Assembly (NCBI GenBank): GCA_019309815.1
Contig: JAFDFO010000003.1
Coordinates: 1-38,974, forward strand
Source of the DNA: Deltaproteobacteria bacterium
Lineage (GTDB): Bacteria; Desulfobacterota; Desulfobacteria; Desulfobacterales; C00003060
Length of the DNA: 38,974 nucleotides
Direction of reading: 5' to 3'
This document shows, piece by piece, positions 1 to 8,281 of this stretch (positions within the stretch are counted from its first letter, which is position 1; each line of letters begins with the position of its first letter). Position numbers and translations under genes: made by a program. A model generated the notes under the pieces. The model worked only from the letters and a program-made list of their open reading frames with translations, ran no database searches and was not told the origin of the DNA.

Positions 1-135
1 CTTAGCAGCTCAACCGCAAGTGCGCGATAAGCCGGTCAATGTTTTTTTCTTCCTGAAAAACATCATCCATCTCCTATTCTACGAAAGTGTATCTATTGTG
101 ATCTCACTAAACAAGTGGATTCTGTTGGGCATTCG

Positions 136-714
136 CTATGGGCGAAGCACACTCAAAATCCGATTGAACCCGGCTGAAAGTTTTGTATCCCGAGCACACA
201 GGAACTCCAAATCAGCTTGGGCCACAAGCTCGGGACGGGCCTCCAGAATCAGCCGAGCCGCTGCCTGGGCTGCTTTTCCGGTATGGAGTGTGCACAGCTT
301 CATCAAGGCCTTTTGATCGTGGCGAACTTTTTTTGTCAGGACTTTGCAGCAAGTGGATCCGAATTCGGATCGAAAGAGGTCATGCAGTTCTCTGCCTTTA
401 ACCTGGACTGTCTTGAGCCCCCTAGCGCCCAAGCCCTGCCGGCCGAGGAACAATCCCACGGCCATCAAGGCCCCGCTGAAACCTCCGCAAGCGCAGCCGG
501 CTCCGCCAATGCCCTCGGAAAAAGGAGAGGCGATCCGAATGGCGGCCTCCGGGGGCAGCCCCCCTTCCAATCCTTGATTCAGCGTGTGGAGAACAGCCTC
601 GGAGCAGAGGAGTTGGTGGGTCTTGAAGAGGTTTTCCGCCCGGCGGCGGATCAGGCCCACCAACTCGTCAGCGCTTCGGGCCAAAGTGACTTCGTTTGTG
701 TCTTTTAGTGACAT
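136..714 (-). CDS. C_GCAxxG_C_C family protein (putative redox/metal protein)
   Basis: A 192-residue protein with the cysteine pattern that names this family: C37, then GAGCACGG at 72-79 (C74, C76), CC at 122-123 and C141. Members are small, probably metal- or redox-binding proteins found mostly in anaerobes; no reaction is firmly established. The ATG at 714 is chosen because it lies 7 bases after the rhodanese stop and starts the conserved region; the longer reading frame would run through the rhodanese gene. Last gene of a three-gene minus-strand cassette with a rhodanese and a MauE-like membrane protein, which suggests a role in sulfur or thiol redox chemistry (inference). No signal peptide is seen, so it is probably cytoplasmic. 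Confidence 0.8.
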   Translation of the reverse strand: MSLKDTNEVTLARSADELVGLIRRRAENLFKTHQLLCSEAVLHTLNQGLEGGLPPEAAIRIASPFSEGIGGAGCACGGFSGALMAVGLFLGRQGLGARGLKTVQVKGRELHDLFRSEFGSTCCKVLTKKVRHDQKALMKLCTLHTGKAAQAAARLILEARPELVAQADLEFLCARDTKLSAGFNRILSVLRP

Positions 715-721
715 CGACTGT

Positions 722-1270
722 CTATTTGACTTTCTCAACCGGATAATTCGCTTCTTTCCACCCCTTGATACCGCCGGGGTATCGGTAGACGTTTTTGTAG
801 CCAAGCTTAACCGCCCACATGGCTCCGTTGTGACTCCGGTCGCATTTGACGAAGCCGCAATACACCACAATTGTCTTGTTCTTGTCCGGACCCAGGAGCT
901 TCGCATAATCCTCTTTGCTCTTGCCGGCTGTCTCAGATGTATTCCACGCCGTCATATCACCTGCTTTGGGAAACAAGAACTGAACAGCACCCGGCACATG
1001 GCCTTTCTTGTAGCCGGCCTCGAAGGGCATGGTGTCGACAATGACCATGTCTTTCTTGTTGTCTATCCAGGCCTTGAGTTCATCTGTGGTAACGATTTGG
1101 TATCCACCTCTCTGAACTTCTCTGACCAGATTCACAGAAATCTTTTCCGTCTCGAGCTCCTTTTTGCCAAGGCAAAGCCCGTTGCTCGCCAGACCCAGAG
1201 TAAAGATCACACACATCAAAACCACCAAAGACGCTTTTCTGTCACACATCCTTTTGCATTCCCCTTTCAT
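722..1270 (-). CDS. Exported rhodanese-like sulfurtransferase
   Basis: A 182-residue protein with an N-terminal hydrophobic signal segment (about residues 14-33) and one rhodanese domain (about 55-180). The active-site loop is CGFVKCDRS with C138 as the expected persulfide cysteine and a second cysteine, C143, inside the loop. The domain ends with the usual PGGIKGW motif. Expected role: periplasmic or membrane-tethered sulfur transfer or binding. It lies 13 bp after the MauE-like gene and just before the C_GCAxxG_C_C gene, so the three are probably cotranscribed. The start could instead be the ATG at 1249, which has a purine-rich stretch upstream and gives a tidier signal peptide. Signal peptidase I and lipid anchoring cannot be told apart with certainty; no convincing lipobox is visible. 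Confidence 0.85.
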   Translation of the reverse strand: MKGECKRMCDRKASLVVLMCVIFTLGLASNGLCLGKKELETEKISVNLVREVQRGGYQIVTTDELKAWIDNKKDMVIVDTMPFEAGYKKGHVPGAVQFLFPKAGDMTAWNTSETAGKSKEDYAKLLGPDKNKTIVVYCGFVKCDRSHNGAMWAVKLGYKNVYRYPGGIKGWKEANYPVEKVK

Positions 1271-1283
1271 GATATTTGACAGT

Positions 1284-1802
1284 TTATGAAGCAGTCTGTC
1301 TGAGCCTTCTTAGGGAGCTATCCCGTTTCACGAAGGCTTTCAGGGAAAAAATGTCCCGGGGGGAGGATCTGGTGGCCCAGCGCCACCAGAAAAGATAAAG
1401 CCCTGCGGCAAACATCCCCAAATCTCGATACAAAGCCAGCCTAAGAGAGCTGTGTTCCGCCAGCTCGTCTGCGGAAAAACAACCGCAGTCAATGTCCAGA
1501 TCCTTGAGGATTCCAAACCACAAGACAAAGGCGAACATTACCAGCAGAGCGAGGATGGTGGTCAAGCTGCCTCGCACATCGAAGATCAGGCAAAGCCCAG
1601 CCGCCAGCTCCACTGCCGGAAGACCGAACGCCACTGGTATCAGTAAGTTCTCCGGTACCAGTTCGTAGGTAGAGATGATGTTGGCAAAGCTTTCAACGTC
1701 TAAGAGCTTGGCCAAGCCGGCCCAGACAAAGATGGTTCCCAGGCTGACGCGGACCAGCCGATATGTCCACAAGGAGACCAGTATGTTTTTCAGGCTCTGC
1801 AA
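1284..1802 (-). CDS. MauE/DoxX-like integral membrane protein
   Basis: A 172-residue protein with about four hydrophobic segments (roughly residues 15-33, 50-73, 80-98 and 122-140). The opening segment (VRVSLGTIFVWAGLAKLLD) is typical of the DoxX/MauE superfamily, and a DCGCF motif follows the third membrane segment, as in MauE-type proteins. MauE relatives are linked to disulfide handling in the cell envelope. First gene of the cassette with the exported rhodanese and the C_GCAxxG_C_C protein, so an envelope thiol or sulfur relay is a reasonable guess. The basic C-terminal tail (SLRRLRQ) is probably cytoplasmic. Confidence 0.75.
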   Translation of the reverse strand: MQSLKNILVSLWTYRLVRVSLGTIFVWAGLAKLLDVESFANIISTYELVPENLLIPVAFGLPAVELAAGLCLIFDVRGSLTTILALLVMFAFVLWFGILKDLDIDCGCFSADELAEHSSLRLALYRDLGMFAAGLYLFWWRWATRSSPRDIFSLKAFVKRDSSLRRLRQTAS

Positions 1803-2079
1803 TTAGGTTCCTCTCCCTGCTCCTGTTTTTCTGGTGAGGCAAGGGGTTGTTTTTGTAACCAAAAACTACTTGATAAAGCTTGTAGAAGTCCAATACTTAA
1901 TATCGATAGAAGCCGGGGGGTATTATAGAAAATATCTATGGGAGAGAAGGTTGGCCGGTTGGACCCGTTTTGCCGGTTAAGCCCGTTTCTTGGTGCACAA
2001 AGATTTCTCGCTTCCGCCTTCGTCGAGCCCACAGTACTTCGGGGAACAGGTCGCTCGAAATGACAAGACGGAAGAGTCG

Positions 2080-2127
2080 TAGGGGCGGGGTTTATCCCCG
2101 CCCGGGCGGGCATAAAGCCCGCCCCTA
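2080..2127. repeat. GC-rich double hairpin in the MauE-metG gap
   Basis: Two adjacent perfect 8-bp hairpins: GGGCGGGG/CCCCGCCC (2083-2090 with 2096-2103, loop TTTAT) and GGGCGGGC/GCCCGCCC (2104-2111 with 2117-2124, loop ATAAA). The outer ends (TAGGGGCGGG and CCCGCCCCTA) also pair. It sits in the 381-bp gap 1803-2183, downstream of metG on the minus strand, where I see no gene. It could act as a transcription barrier or be a REP-like mobile palindrome. No T-run follows on either strand. Confidence 0.7.
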
Positions 2128-2183
2128 CATCACTGGTTCTTCAAGATAGCAAAGGGCGTTAGATGAGATTTTGAAATGACTTC

Positions 2184-4103
2184 TTAGGTGAGGCGGGTGC
2201 CGGGTTCAGCGGGCCCGTCCACAGTGACCAACCGGCAGGTCCCCTTGTTCGTGGCAGTCAAGACCATCCCGTGCGACAGGATGCCCATCAACTTGGTGGG
2301 TTTGATGTTTGCCACAACAACGACTTGTTTTCCAATCAAATCTTCAGGATCGTAGTTTTCCGCGATTCCAGCAACCACGGTCTGGTTTTTCCCCATATCT
2401 ATCTTCAATTTGAGAAGCTTTTTTGATCTTGGCACAGGTTCGGCATCAAGGACCGTGGCGACGCGAAGATCCATTTTTTGAAACGCTTCCAGGGGAATCT
2501 CGGCCTTTTCGGAGATGGATGCTTGCTTTGACATGTTTGCCTCGCGGTCTGAGGACTGAACTTTAGTTTGCTCGATCCTTGGAAAGAGGGTAAGCGTTTT
2601 CGGGAGCTGGGTGCCGGGAGCTGTCTTCCCCCAAACGCTGAGGTCCGCAAGTGTCTGGAATGATTCTGGCGATGACATGGCCAGATGTTCTTGCATGATT
2701 CGGGCGGTCCGCGGCATGACGGGATAAATCAGCCCGGCAATGATACGGAGCCCCTCAATGATATTATACAGGACTGTCTGCAATTCTTCGTGCAGCTCCT
2801 TCCTCTTGGCAAGTTCCCACGGGGCAGTCACATCAATGTATTTGTTGATGTGGTTGATGAATTCCCAAATCGCCATCAGGGCCTTGTGAAAGGCATATTC
2901 CTCCATGGCTTCATGATAATCCTGCAATGCCTTCTCAGAGTTGGCTACCAAGGCCGAGTCCAGACCGCTTTCCGTCCCCGGGACCGCTTGTGGGACTACC
3001 CCTTTAAAGTATTTGTGAACCATGGTCAGGCTGCGACTGAACAGGTTCCCAAGGTCATTAGCCAAATCTGAGTTGTAGCGTTGAATAAAGGCCTCTTCAT
3101 TGAAGCTCGAATCAAGACCGAAGACCATCTCCCGCATCAGGAAATAGCGAAATGCATCTGCGCCGTACACTCCTTTTAACTCAAGGGGATCTACGACATT
3201 CCCAAGACTCTTTGACATCTTGGTTTCGTCCACATTCCAGTAGCCATGAACGTTCAGGTGCTGATAGAGCGGGATCCCTGCTGCCCTTAACATGATCGGC
3301 CAGTATATGCCGTGCGGTTTGAGGATGTCTTTTGCTACCAGGTGGGAGACACCGGGCCACAACTTCTCAAAGAGTTCACCATCAGGGTATCCCAAGGCAG
3401 AGACATAGTTTAGAAGGGCATCGAACCAGACATACGTCACGTAGTTGTCATCAAAGGGGAGGGTAATGCCCCATTGAAGCCGACTCTTAGGACGAGAAAT
3501 GCAGAGATCCTCGAGAGGTTCCCGCAAGAAGGCGAGCACCTCATTCTTGTAACGTTCGGGGCGTATGAAGTCAGAATTCGTGTTGACGTAATCGATGAGC
3601 CACTGTTGATATTTGCTCATCCTGAAGAAGTAATTGGATTCGCGGATCACTTCAGGAATCGTCTTGTGGTCCGGACACCTGCCATCTACCAGCTCACGTT
3701 CTGAATAGAACCGCTCACATCCAAAGCAGTATGCGCCTTCGTATTCACTAAAGTAAATGTCTCCGCTATCATAGATTTGTTGGAGGACTTCCTTAACAAC
3801 CTTGATGTGCGCCGGGTCTGTGGTTCGTATAAAGTAGTCATATTCTATATCGAGTTCGGGCCACATGGCTTTGAACAGTCCGCTGATCTGATCCGCGTAT
3901 GCCAGCGGGCTCATGCCCTCGTCCTTGGCTGCTTGGACCACTTTGTCACCATGTTCATCCGTCCCTGTGAGAAAATAGGTCTCCTCGCCGCAGATCTTGC
4001 GGAATCGATTCAAGACGTCGGCAACCACCGTTGTATAGGCATGCCCAAGGTGGGGACGGGCATTCACGTAGTAGATAGGGGTAGTAATGTAGAATACACT
4101 CAC
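2184..4103 (-). CDS. metG: Methionyl-tRNA synthetase
   Basis: A 639-residue class I aminoacyl-tRNA synthetase that charges tRNA-Met with methionine using ATP. The HIGH motif is HLGH at 18-21 and the KMSKS motif is at 295-299. The zinc-knuckle insert has C126, C129 and C143, with H146 where many members have a fourth cysteine (CPDH). The anticodon-binding helical domain follows, then a linker, then a C-terminal EMAP/Arc1p-like tRNA-binding domain (about 535-639) that usually supports dimer formation. Length is normal for the form with this extra domain. Its start overlaps the ricT stop by 4 bp (ATGA), so translation is probably coupled. The ricT-metG pairing is common in bacteria. Confidence 0.97.
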   Translation of the reverse strand: MSVFYITTPIYYVNARPHLGHAYTTVVADVLNRFRKICGEETYFLTGTDEHGDKVVQAAKDEGMSPLAYADQISGLFKAMWPELDIEYDYFIRTTDPAHIKVVKEVLQQIYDSGDIYFSEYEGAYCFGCERFYSERELVDGRCPDHKTIPEVIRESNYFFRMSKYQQWLIDYVNTNSDFIRPERYKNEVLAFLREPLEDLCISRPKSRLQWGITLPFDDNYVTYVWFDALLNYVSALGYPDGELFEKLWPGVSHLVAKDILKPHGIYWPIMLRAAGIPLYQHLNVHGYWNVDETKMSKSLGNVVDPLELKGVYGADAFRYFLMREMVFGLDSSFNEEAFIQRYNSDLANDLGNLFSRSLTMVHKYFKGVVPQAVPGTESGLDSALVANSEKALQDYHEAMEEYAFHKALMAIWEFINHINKYIDVTAPWELAKRKELHEELQTVLYNIIEGLRIIAGLIYPVMPRTARIMQEHLAMSSPESFQTLADLSVWGKTAPGTQLPKTLTLFPRIEQTKVQSSDREANMSKQASISEKAEIPLEAFQKMDLRVATVLDAEPVPRSKKLLKLKIDMGKNQTVVAGIAENYDPEDLIGKQVVVVANIKPTKLMGILSHGMVLTATNKGTCRLVTVDGPAEPGTRLT

Positions 4104-4906
4104 GCAGCTGTCTCCTCGATGACCTGATCCAATCCGACGTCCAGCTCATCACCCTCGTCGGTCTTGATGGTGATTGATTCCTTCAACATATTTTGTCTAA
4201 GTACCTTGCCGTTCCCCAACTTCGTCCGGATCCGTTTTCCGGTTTCCGGGAACTTACATTTGAGATCACAGTATGCTTTGTGTTCAAAGGCTAAACAGCA
4301 CATCAGTCGTCCACACAGGCCCGAAATCTTGGACGGATTCAGCAAAAGGCCTTGCTCTTTGGCCATTCGAATTGACACAGGCTCGAAGTCTTTCATGAAG
4401 GTGGCACAGCAGAGAGTATGTCCGCACCTTCCGATTCCACCGCATATCTTTGCCCGGTTGCGCACGCCGATCTGGCGGAGTTCAATACGCATCCGGTACT
4501 CCTTGGTTAGCATCTTAACCAATTCCCGAAAATCGACGCGCCCATCGGCTGTGAAATAAAAGGTAAGCTTGGTGACATCAAATTGGCTTCGCACAGAAAC
4601 GAGGTTCATTTCCAGCCCAAGTTCATTGATGCATTTCTGGCAGTAGACACGGGATTTCTTTTCCATGTCCACGTTCTTTGTGTGTTGGGCCATATCCCGT
4701 TCGTTTGCCAGGCGGTAGACCTTCTTCATAGGAATCTTCGACTCTTCCTCGGTCGCCGGTCTGGGGGGTGTGGCTACAGAGCCGAACTCCAGCCCGTTCT
4801 CGGTCTCCACAATGACCTGACTGCCGGGGGAGAGCACAAACAGACCGGCATCAAGGGTGTACATCCTGCCTCCCGGTCCTACGCTTACGCCGACGATTTT
4901 ACCCAT
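4100..4906 (-). CDS. ricT: PSP1-domain protein, RicT/YaaT family
   Basis: A 268-residue PSP1-domain protein. Cysteine-rich motifs are conspicuous: YCQKC, CGGIGRCGHTLCC, GLCGRLMCC and YCDLKC. In Bacillus, RicT (YaaT) joins RicA and RicF in an iron-sulfur complex affecting RNase Y activity, sporulation and competence; the proteobacterial role is not established. The ATG at 4906 is chosen because GGAG lies 5 bases upstream; an in-frame start 8 codons earlier lacks such a site. It lies between holB and metG, an arrangement conserved in many bacteria, and overlaps metG by 4 bp. Confidence 0.9.
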   Translation of the reverse strand: MGKIVGVSVGPGGRMYTLDAGLFVLSPGSQVIVETENGLEFGSVATPPRPATEEESKIPMKKVYRLANERDMAQHTKNVDMEKKSRVYCQKCINELGLEMNLVSVRSQFDVTKLTFYFTADGRVDFRELVKMLTKEYRMRIELRQIGVRNRAKICGGIGRCGHTLCCATFMKDFEPVSIRMAKEQGLLLNPSKISGLCGRLMCCLAFEHKAYCDLKCKFPETGKRIRTKLGNGKVLRQNMLKESITIKTDEGDELDVGLDQVIEETAA

Positions 4907-4941
4907 GATGGCTCCACAAAAAGTGTCCAAAAGAACAAAAA

Positions 4942-5210
4942 ACTATCACGAAAGCACGAAAGAAAACGAAAGCACGAAAAGCCTAACAATAAACAACTAT
5001 TATGAAAACACGTGATGTTCTCAAGGCACAAGCCGCAAAAGAAGAGAAAGCACGAAACAAGAGAGATGTAAACATTAGTTTACAACCCCCTCCAATTCGT
5101 TGGCGGTGCATGATCTTGTGATGACGTTCGTCCATTATATCTATCTCTTTCGTGCTTTTCTTTCACTTTCGTGTTTTGCGGCTGCGCCTTATACTGAAGC
5201 GTGATTAATT
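4942..5210. repeat. CACGAAAR-unit inverted repeat element (copy 1)
   Basis: Left arm (about 4942-4980) has ATCACGAAAGCACGAAAG-type units with a period near 8 bp. A degenerate unit lies at 5034-5060. The right arm (about 5148-5178) is the complement (TTTCGTGCTTTTC and similar), followed by a tail shared with copy 2: TTGCGGCTGCGCCTTAT and then GCGTGATTAATT at 5199-5210. The element fills almost the whole ricT-holB gap and its right tip overlaps the holB stop codon. No coding potential seen. Confidence 0.75.
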
Positions 5211-6191
5211 TCTTCCATCACCTCTCCGGAGGTGCAGGAGCATCACCTCTATGGTCAGCCGGGCATTGGCGTTTTTAGAGAGGGCCTTTTGTGCAGAATG
5301 CACAGCTTCCACTTTTTCCAAGAGCGAACTAACTGACTCCCTTTGCGAAGCCAACCGGAGCTTGGCCTCAAAGTCCTCATTAATAATCCTGTCCGGAGTG
5401 ACCTTGAACATAAGAACGTCCCTGAACCACATCATGATCATCTCCAGAGCATCGGCGAGTCTATCCTTGGCTCCGGACAAGGTCTCCGCAAAGGCAAAGA
5501 GAGGCTGAATCGTCTCTCCGGAAAGCGTTGAAATCTGCTCAACGAGACTGCTACGCCACGCTTTCCACTTTTCTACATCCATTGACAGCGCCTTGCCGAG
5601 GCTTCCCTTTGTTGTTATTGCCAGCGTCCTCGCCGTTTGCCTGTCAAGCCCCCGGTCCTCAATCAAAAGCTGCGCCACTTTTTCGTGGGGAATCGGCCTG
5701 AAAGCAATTTGCTGACACCGAGAGACAATCGTGGGAAGCAGGTCTGTTGTCTGACTTGCAGTAAGGATGAAGATTGTATGCTTGGGCGGTTCCTCCAAGA
5801 TCTTGAGCATAGCATTCGATGCTTCAAGGTTCATTGCTTGGGCATCATTGATGATCATGATCCGCCAGCCTCCCTCAAGGGGGGCGAATCTCAGCTGCCT
5901 GGATATGTCCCGCACCTGGTTAATCTTGATGAATACCCCATCAGGTTCTACGGTGACCATGTCCGGGTGGGATCCGGAAATTATCTTGTGACACGAGGCA
6001 CACTTTCCACAAGCCGACACGCCCACAGGATTCGGGCAGTTGAGCGCCATGCCCAAGGTTATAGCCGTCCTCTGTCTACCAATCCCGTCTACTCCCGTAA
6101 ACAGCAAGGCGGTGGGAATACTCCTCTTCTCAAGCATTTGGGTCAAGAACCGAGCGGGGCGTTCTTGGCCAATGATAGCATCAAACACCAT
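5205..6191 (-). CDS. holB: DNA polymerase III delta-prime subunit
   Basis: A 328-residue clamp-loader subunit, part of the complex that opens the beta clamp and loads it on primed DNA. It has a RuvB-like AAA+ fold with a degenerate P-loop (GVDGIGRQRTA at 33-43, lacking the GKT/S signature), as expected for delta-prime, which does not hydrolyse ATP. Zinc-binding cysteines are C52, C61, C64 and C67. The SRCQQI motif (sensor/SRC) is present. The start at 6191 (MVFDAIIGQ) is preferred over an upstream ATG at 6224 because delta-prime proteins usually begin this way. It overlaps the end of the HD-domain gene by 11 bp. The stop codon falls inside the tip of a repeat element. Confidence 0.93.
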   Translation of the reverse strand: MVFDAIIGQERPARFLTQMLEKRSIPTALLFTGVDGIGRQRTAITLGMALNCPNPVGVSACGKCASCHKIISGSHPDMVTVEPDGVFIKINQVRDISRQLRFAPLEGGWRIMIINDAQAMNLEASNAMLKILEEPPKHTIFILTASQTTDLLPTIVSRCQQIAFRPIPHEKVAQLLIEDRGLDRQTARTLAITTKGSLGKALSMDVEKWKAWRSSLVEQISTLSGETIQPLFAFAETLSGAKDRLADALEMIMMWFRDVLMFKVTPDRIINEDFEAKLRLASQRESVSSLLEKVEAVHSAQKALSKNANARLTIEVMLLHLRRGDGRN

Positions 6192-6744
6192 CTGTATCGT
6201 TCTTCTCCACAAACCACCACTCATCTGAGGCGGTATTCAGGATCTCTTTTGCGATGGATTGACCAGCACTGGTTCTAACCCGGCCTACCACATGGGGAAG
6301 CCAGCTTTCGGGTCCATCGTTTCCTGCATCTTGCAGGGCTTTCAGTTCCAAGACAAGGGCGAGTTGATCCGCGTCATGGGCAAGCTGCGCTTCCAGGGTC
6401 TCTGCCCCATTGAACTCTTCTATGAGGTCGGCCACGGCCTCACCAAAGGGAAGATTTTCCGTAAGATCTTCAACAGCCCGAGATTCATCAACTGCAAGGT
6501 ACTTCTTTTGAACATAGTTCAGATCACCGGTTCTGGCTTCCGTGAGATCATGAATCAGGCACATCTGAAGAAGTTTCAGCGCGTCTGCTTCCGGGACCAC
6601 ATGCGACAGGACATAACCTATGAAGGTCGTCATGAAGCTGTGATCAGCCACTGATTCACTGCCAGACCCCAGGAAGTTGAACCCGGACCTTGGAATGCCT
6701 TTCAGGATTCGGGCCTCAAAAAGGAGGTTTGCTATGGATTTCAT
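6181..6744 (-). CDS. HD-domain phosphohydrolase (HDDC2/YfbR-like)
   Basis: A 187-residue HD-domain protein. Metal ligands expected for the family are visible: H35 (SVADHSF), H65-D66 (CLIHDLTEA) and HDAD at 123-126. Relatives such as YfbR and human HDDC2 are 5'-deoxynucleotidases that remove phosphate from deoxynucleoside monophosphates; this specificity is inferred from domain layout. It overlaps holB, so the pair is probably translated from one mRNA, which would fit a nucleotide-metabolism role next to a replication gene. No strong ribosome site is seen before the ATG at 6744. Confidence 0.85.
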   Translation of the reverse strand: MKSIANLLFEARILKGIPRSGFNFLGSGSESVADHSFMTTFIGYVLSHVVPEADALKLLQMCLIHDLTEARTGDLNYVQKKYLAVDESRAVEDLTENLPFGEAVADLIEEFNGAETLEAQLAHDADQLALVLELKALQDAGNDGPESWLPHVVGRVRTSAGQSIAKEILNTASDEWWFVEKNDTDGV

Positions 6745-7003
6745 AAATGCTGTAGCTGCCGATCTCTGGAATATGGTGTTATTTATAAGCGTTTGGCGAA
6801 ATTTCCGGGTTTCATGGCTTCATCCGCAAAGAACCAGGCCAGAGGCAAGAGGCCAGGGGCCAGAGGAAAACCTATTGCCTCTCGCCCATTGCCTCAAGCC
6901 TGATGAAGTCGACCATACTGCTCAACGCTTGTATTCAATATTCCGTGTGTTTTCAGAGTTTACATTTATACAAAAGGGGGGAGTAAGGCAACCGGAAAAT
7001 GAC

Positions 7004-7030
7004 TTGACACCCTCAAGAACGTCATATAAC
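7004..7030 (+). promoter_or_regulatory. Candidate sigma-70 promoter for tolQRA
   Basis: TTGACA at 7004-7009 and TATAAC at 7025-7030, spacing 15 bp, which is shorter than the ideal 17. It lies 90 bp before tolQ in the 375-bp gap between the divergent HD-domain gene and tolQ; the rest of the gap (6745-7119) shows nothing else recognisable. Confidence 0.45.
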
Positions 7031-7119
7031 TTCGCTCCAAAATTACACATTTTGCAAAGCTGCGTTAAGGAGAAATGACGCATTGAAAGACAGAACCCTA
7101 CCTTATTGAAAGGTGTGCC

Positions 7120-7845
7120 ATGTTGGAAGCAACGAGCAGCGACATCATTCACATGATCATTTACGCGGGCCCGATGGTTCGTCTTGTCCTATTGTTACTG
7201 CTGTTCTTTTCGGTCGTTTCCTGGGCCATCATCTTCGCGAAGTATCGGTCTATTAGAAAAGCCCGAAGAGAATCGGCCCATTTCCTTGACATCTTTTGGA
7301 ATAGCCGTGATCTTGCCGAGGCCTTTGCAGCCTCAAAACGTCTTCGGCAAAGCCCCGTTGCGAGGGTATTTCGTGTAGCTTATGTCGAACTCAGAAGGGT
7401 GAACAAATCACAGCCGGCGGCCACGGGTGACATCAATACGGACGAGGGATTGCTGACTCAAAACATGGTTGCTGGTGATAACGTCAAAAGGGCGCTGCGG
7501 CGAGCCGTCAACATGGAACTGACCGGACTGGGCAAGGCCCTGCCTTTCTTGGCAACGACCGGGAACACAACACCTTTCATCGGTCTTTTTGGAACGGTTT
7601 GGGGGATCATGAACGCCTTTCGAGGCATCGGCCTGAAAGGTTCCGCAAGTTTGGCGGTGGTGGCCCCAGGCATTTCAGAGGCCCTCATTGCAACGGCTGC
7701 AGGATTGGCTGCGGCAATACCAGCCGTTGTGGCCTTCAATTATTTCAACAATAAGGTCCATATTCTGGAATCAGAGATGCAGAATTTCTCGGCCGACTTC
7801 TTGAACCTCGTAGAACGAGACCTCATGAGGCGAAGGGGGAATTAG
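7120..7845 (+). CDS. tolQ: TolQ, proton channel subunit of the Tol-Pal system
   Basis: A 241-residue MotA/TolQ/ExbB-family inner-membrane protein with three membrane segments (about 18-40, 140-165 and 180-205). The conserved region [20 protein letters not shown] and the following [16 protein letters not shown] segment are family hallmarks. With TolR it uses the proton gradient to energise TolA and pull the outer membrane inward at division. First gene of a tight tolQ-tolR-tolA operon: 4 bp to tolR and 3 bp to tolA. AAGGTG lies upstream of the ATG. ExbB is the alternative, but the downstream tolA, tolB and pal decide for TolQ. Confidence 0.93.
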   Translation: MLEATSSDIIHMIIYAGPMVRLVLLLLLFFSVVSWAIIFAKYRSIRKARRESAHFLDIFWNSRDLAEAFAASKRLRQSPVARVFRVAYVELRRVNKSQPAATGDINTDEGLLTQNMVAGDNVKRALRRAVNMELTGLGKALPFLATTGNTTPFIGLFGTVWGIMNAFRGIGLKGSASLAVVAPGISEALIATAAGLAAAIPAVVAFNYFNNKVHILESEMQNFSADFLNLVERDLMRRRGN

Positions 7846-7849
7846 ACGC

Positions 7850-8278
7850 ATGTCTATACAAGGTGGCAATAGCAGTTCCTTCATGTCGGACATAAACGTA
7901 ACGCCTCTGGTAGATGTCATGTTGGTTCTGCTCATCATTTTCATGGTCACAGCCCCGATGATGATGCAGGGGGTTAACGTGTCACTGCCAAAGACCACGT
8001 CCAAGGCGCTTCCTGCTGAAAAAGAGCATCTGATTATCACGATCGACCGTAGCCAGCAGGTTTACATTAATGACTACAAGGTTTCATTGGAGGCTCTGCA
8101 ACTCAAGCTCAAGAGGATCTATGAAGGCCGTCGTGACCGCAAGGTCTACCTTCGAGCTGACAAGGGTGTGCCTTACGGCGTTGTCGTGCGAGTGATGGCA
8201 GAAGTGAAGAACGCTGGTGTGGAGAAGTTGGGGATGGTCACCGAGCCGATGAAGGAGACCGCCAAGAGGCAAAAATAG
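7850..8278 (+). CDS. tolR: TolR, proton channel subunit of the Tol-Pal system
   Basis: A 142-residue ExbD/TolR-family protein with one N-terminal membrane helix (about 18-40) and a periplasmic domain. D22 in PLVDVMLVLL is the conserved proton-carrying aspartate. The periplasmic part ends in the usual segment with VYLRADKGVPYG. It works with TolQ to convert the proton gradient into TolA movement. It lies between tolQ and tolA with almost no spacing. Confidence 0.93.
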   Translation: MSIQGGNSSSFMSDINVTPLVDVMLVLLIIFMVTAPMMMQGVNVSLPKTTSKALPAEKEHLIITIDRSQQVYINDYKVSLEALQLKLKRIYEGRRDRKVYLRADKGVPYGVVVRVMAEVKNAGVEKLGMVTEPMKETAKRQK

Positions 8279-8281
8279 CCC

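Noticed and set aside
2-70. A 22-codon minus-strand frame preceded by AGGAG near the window edge.
   Set aside because: The AGGAG touches the ATG with no spacing, the peptide has no recognisable features and the context is cut by the window edge.
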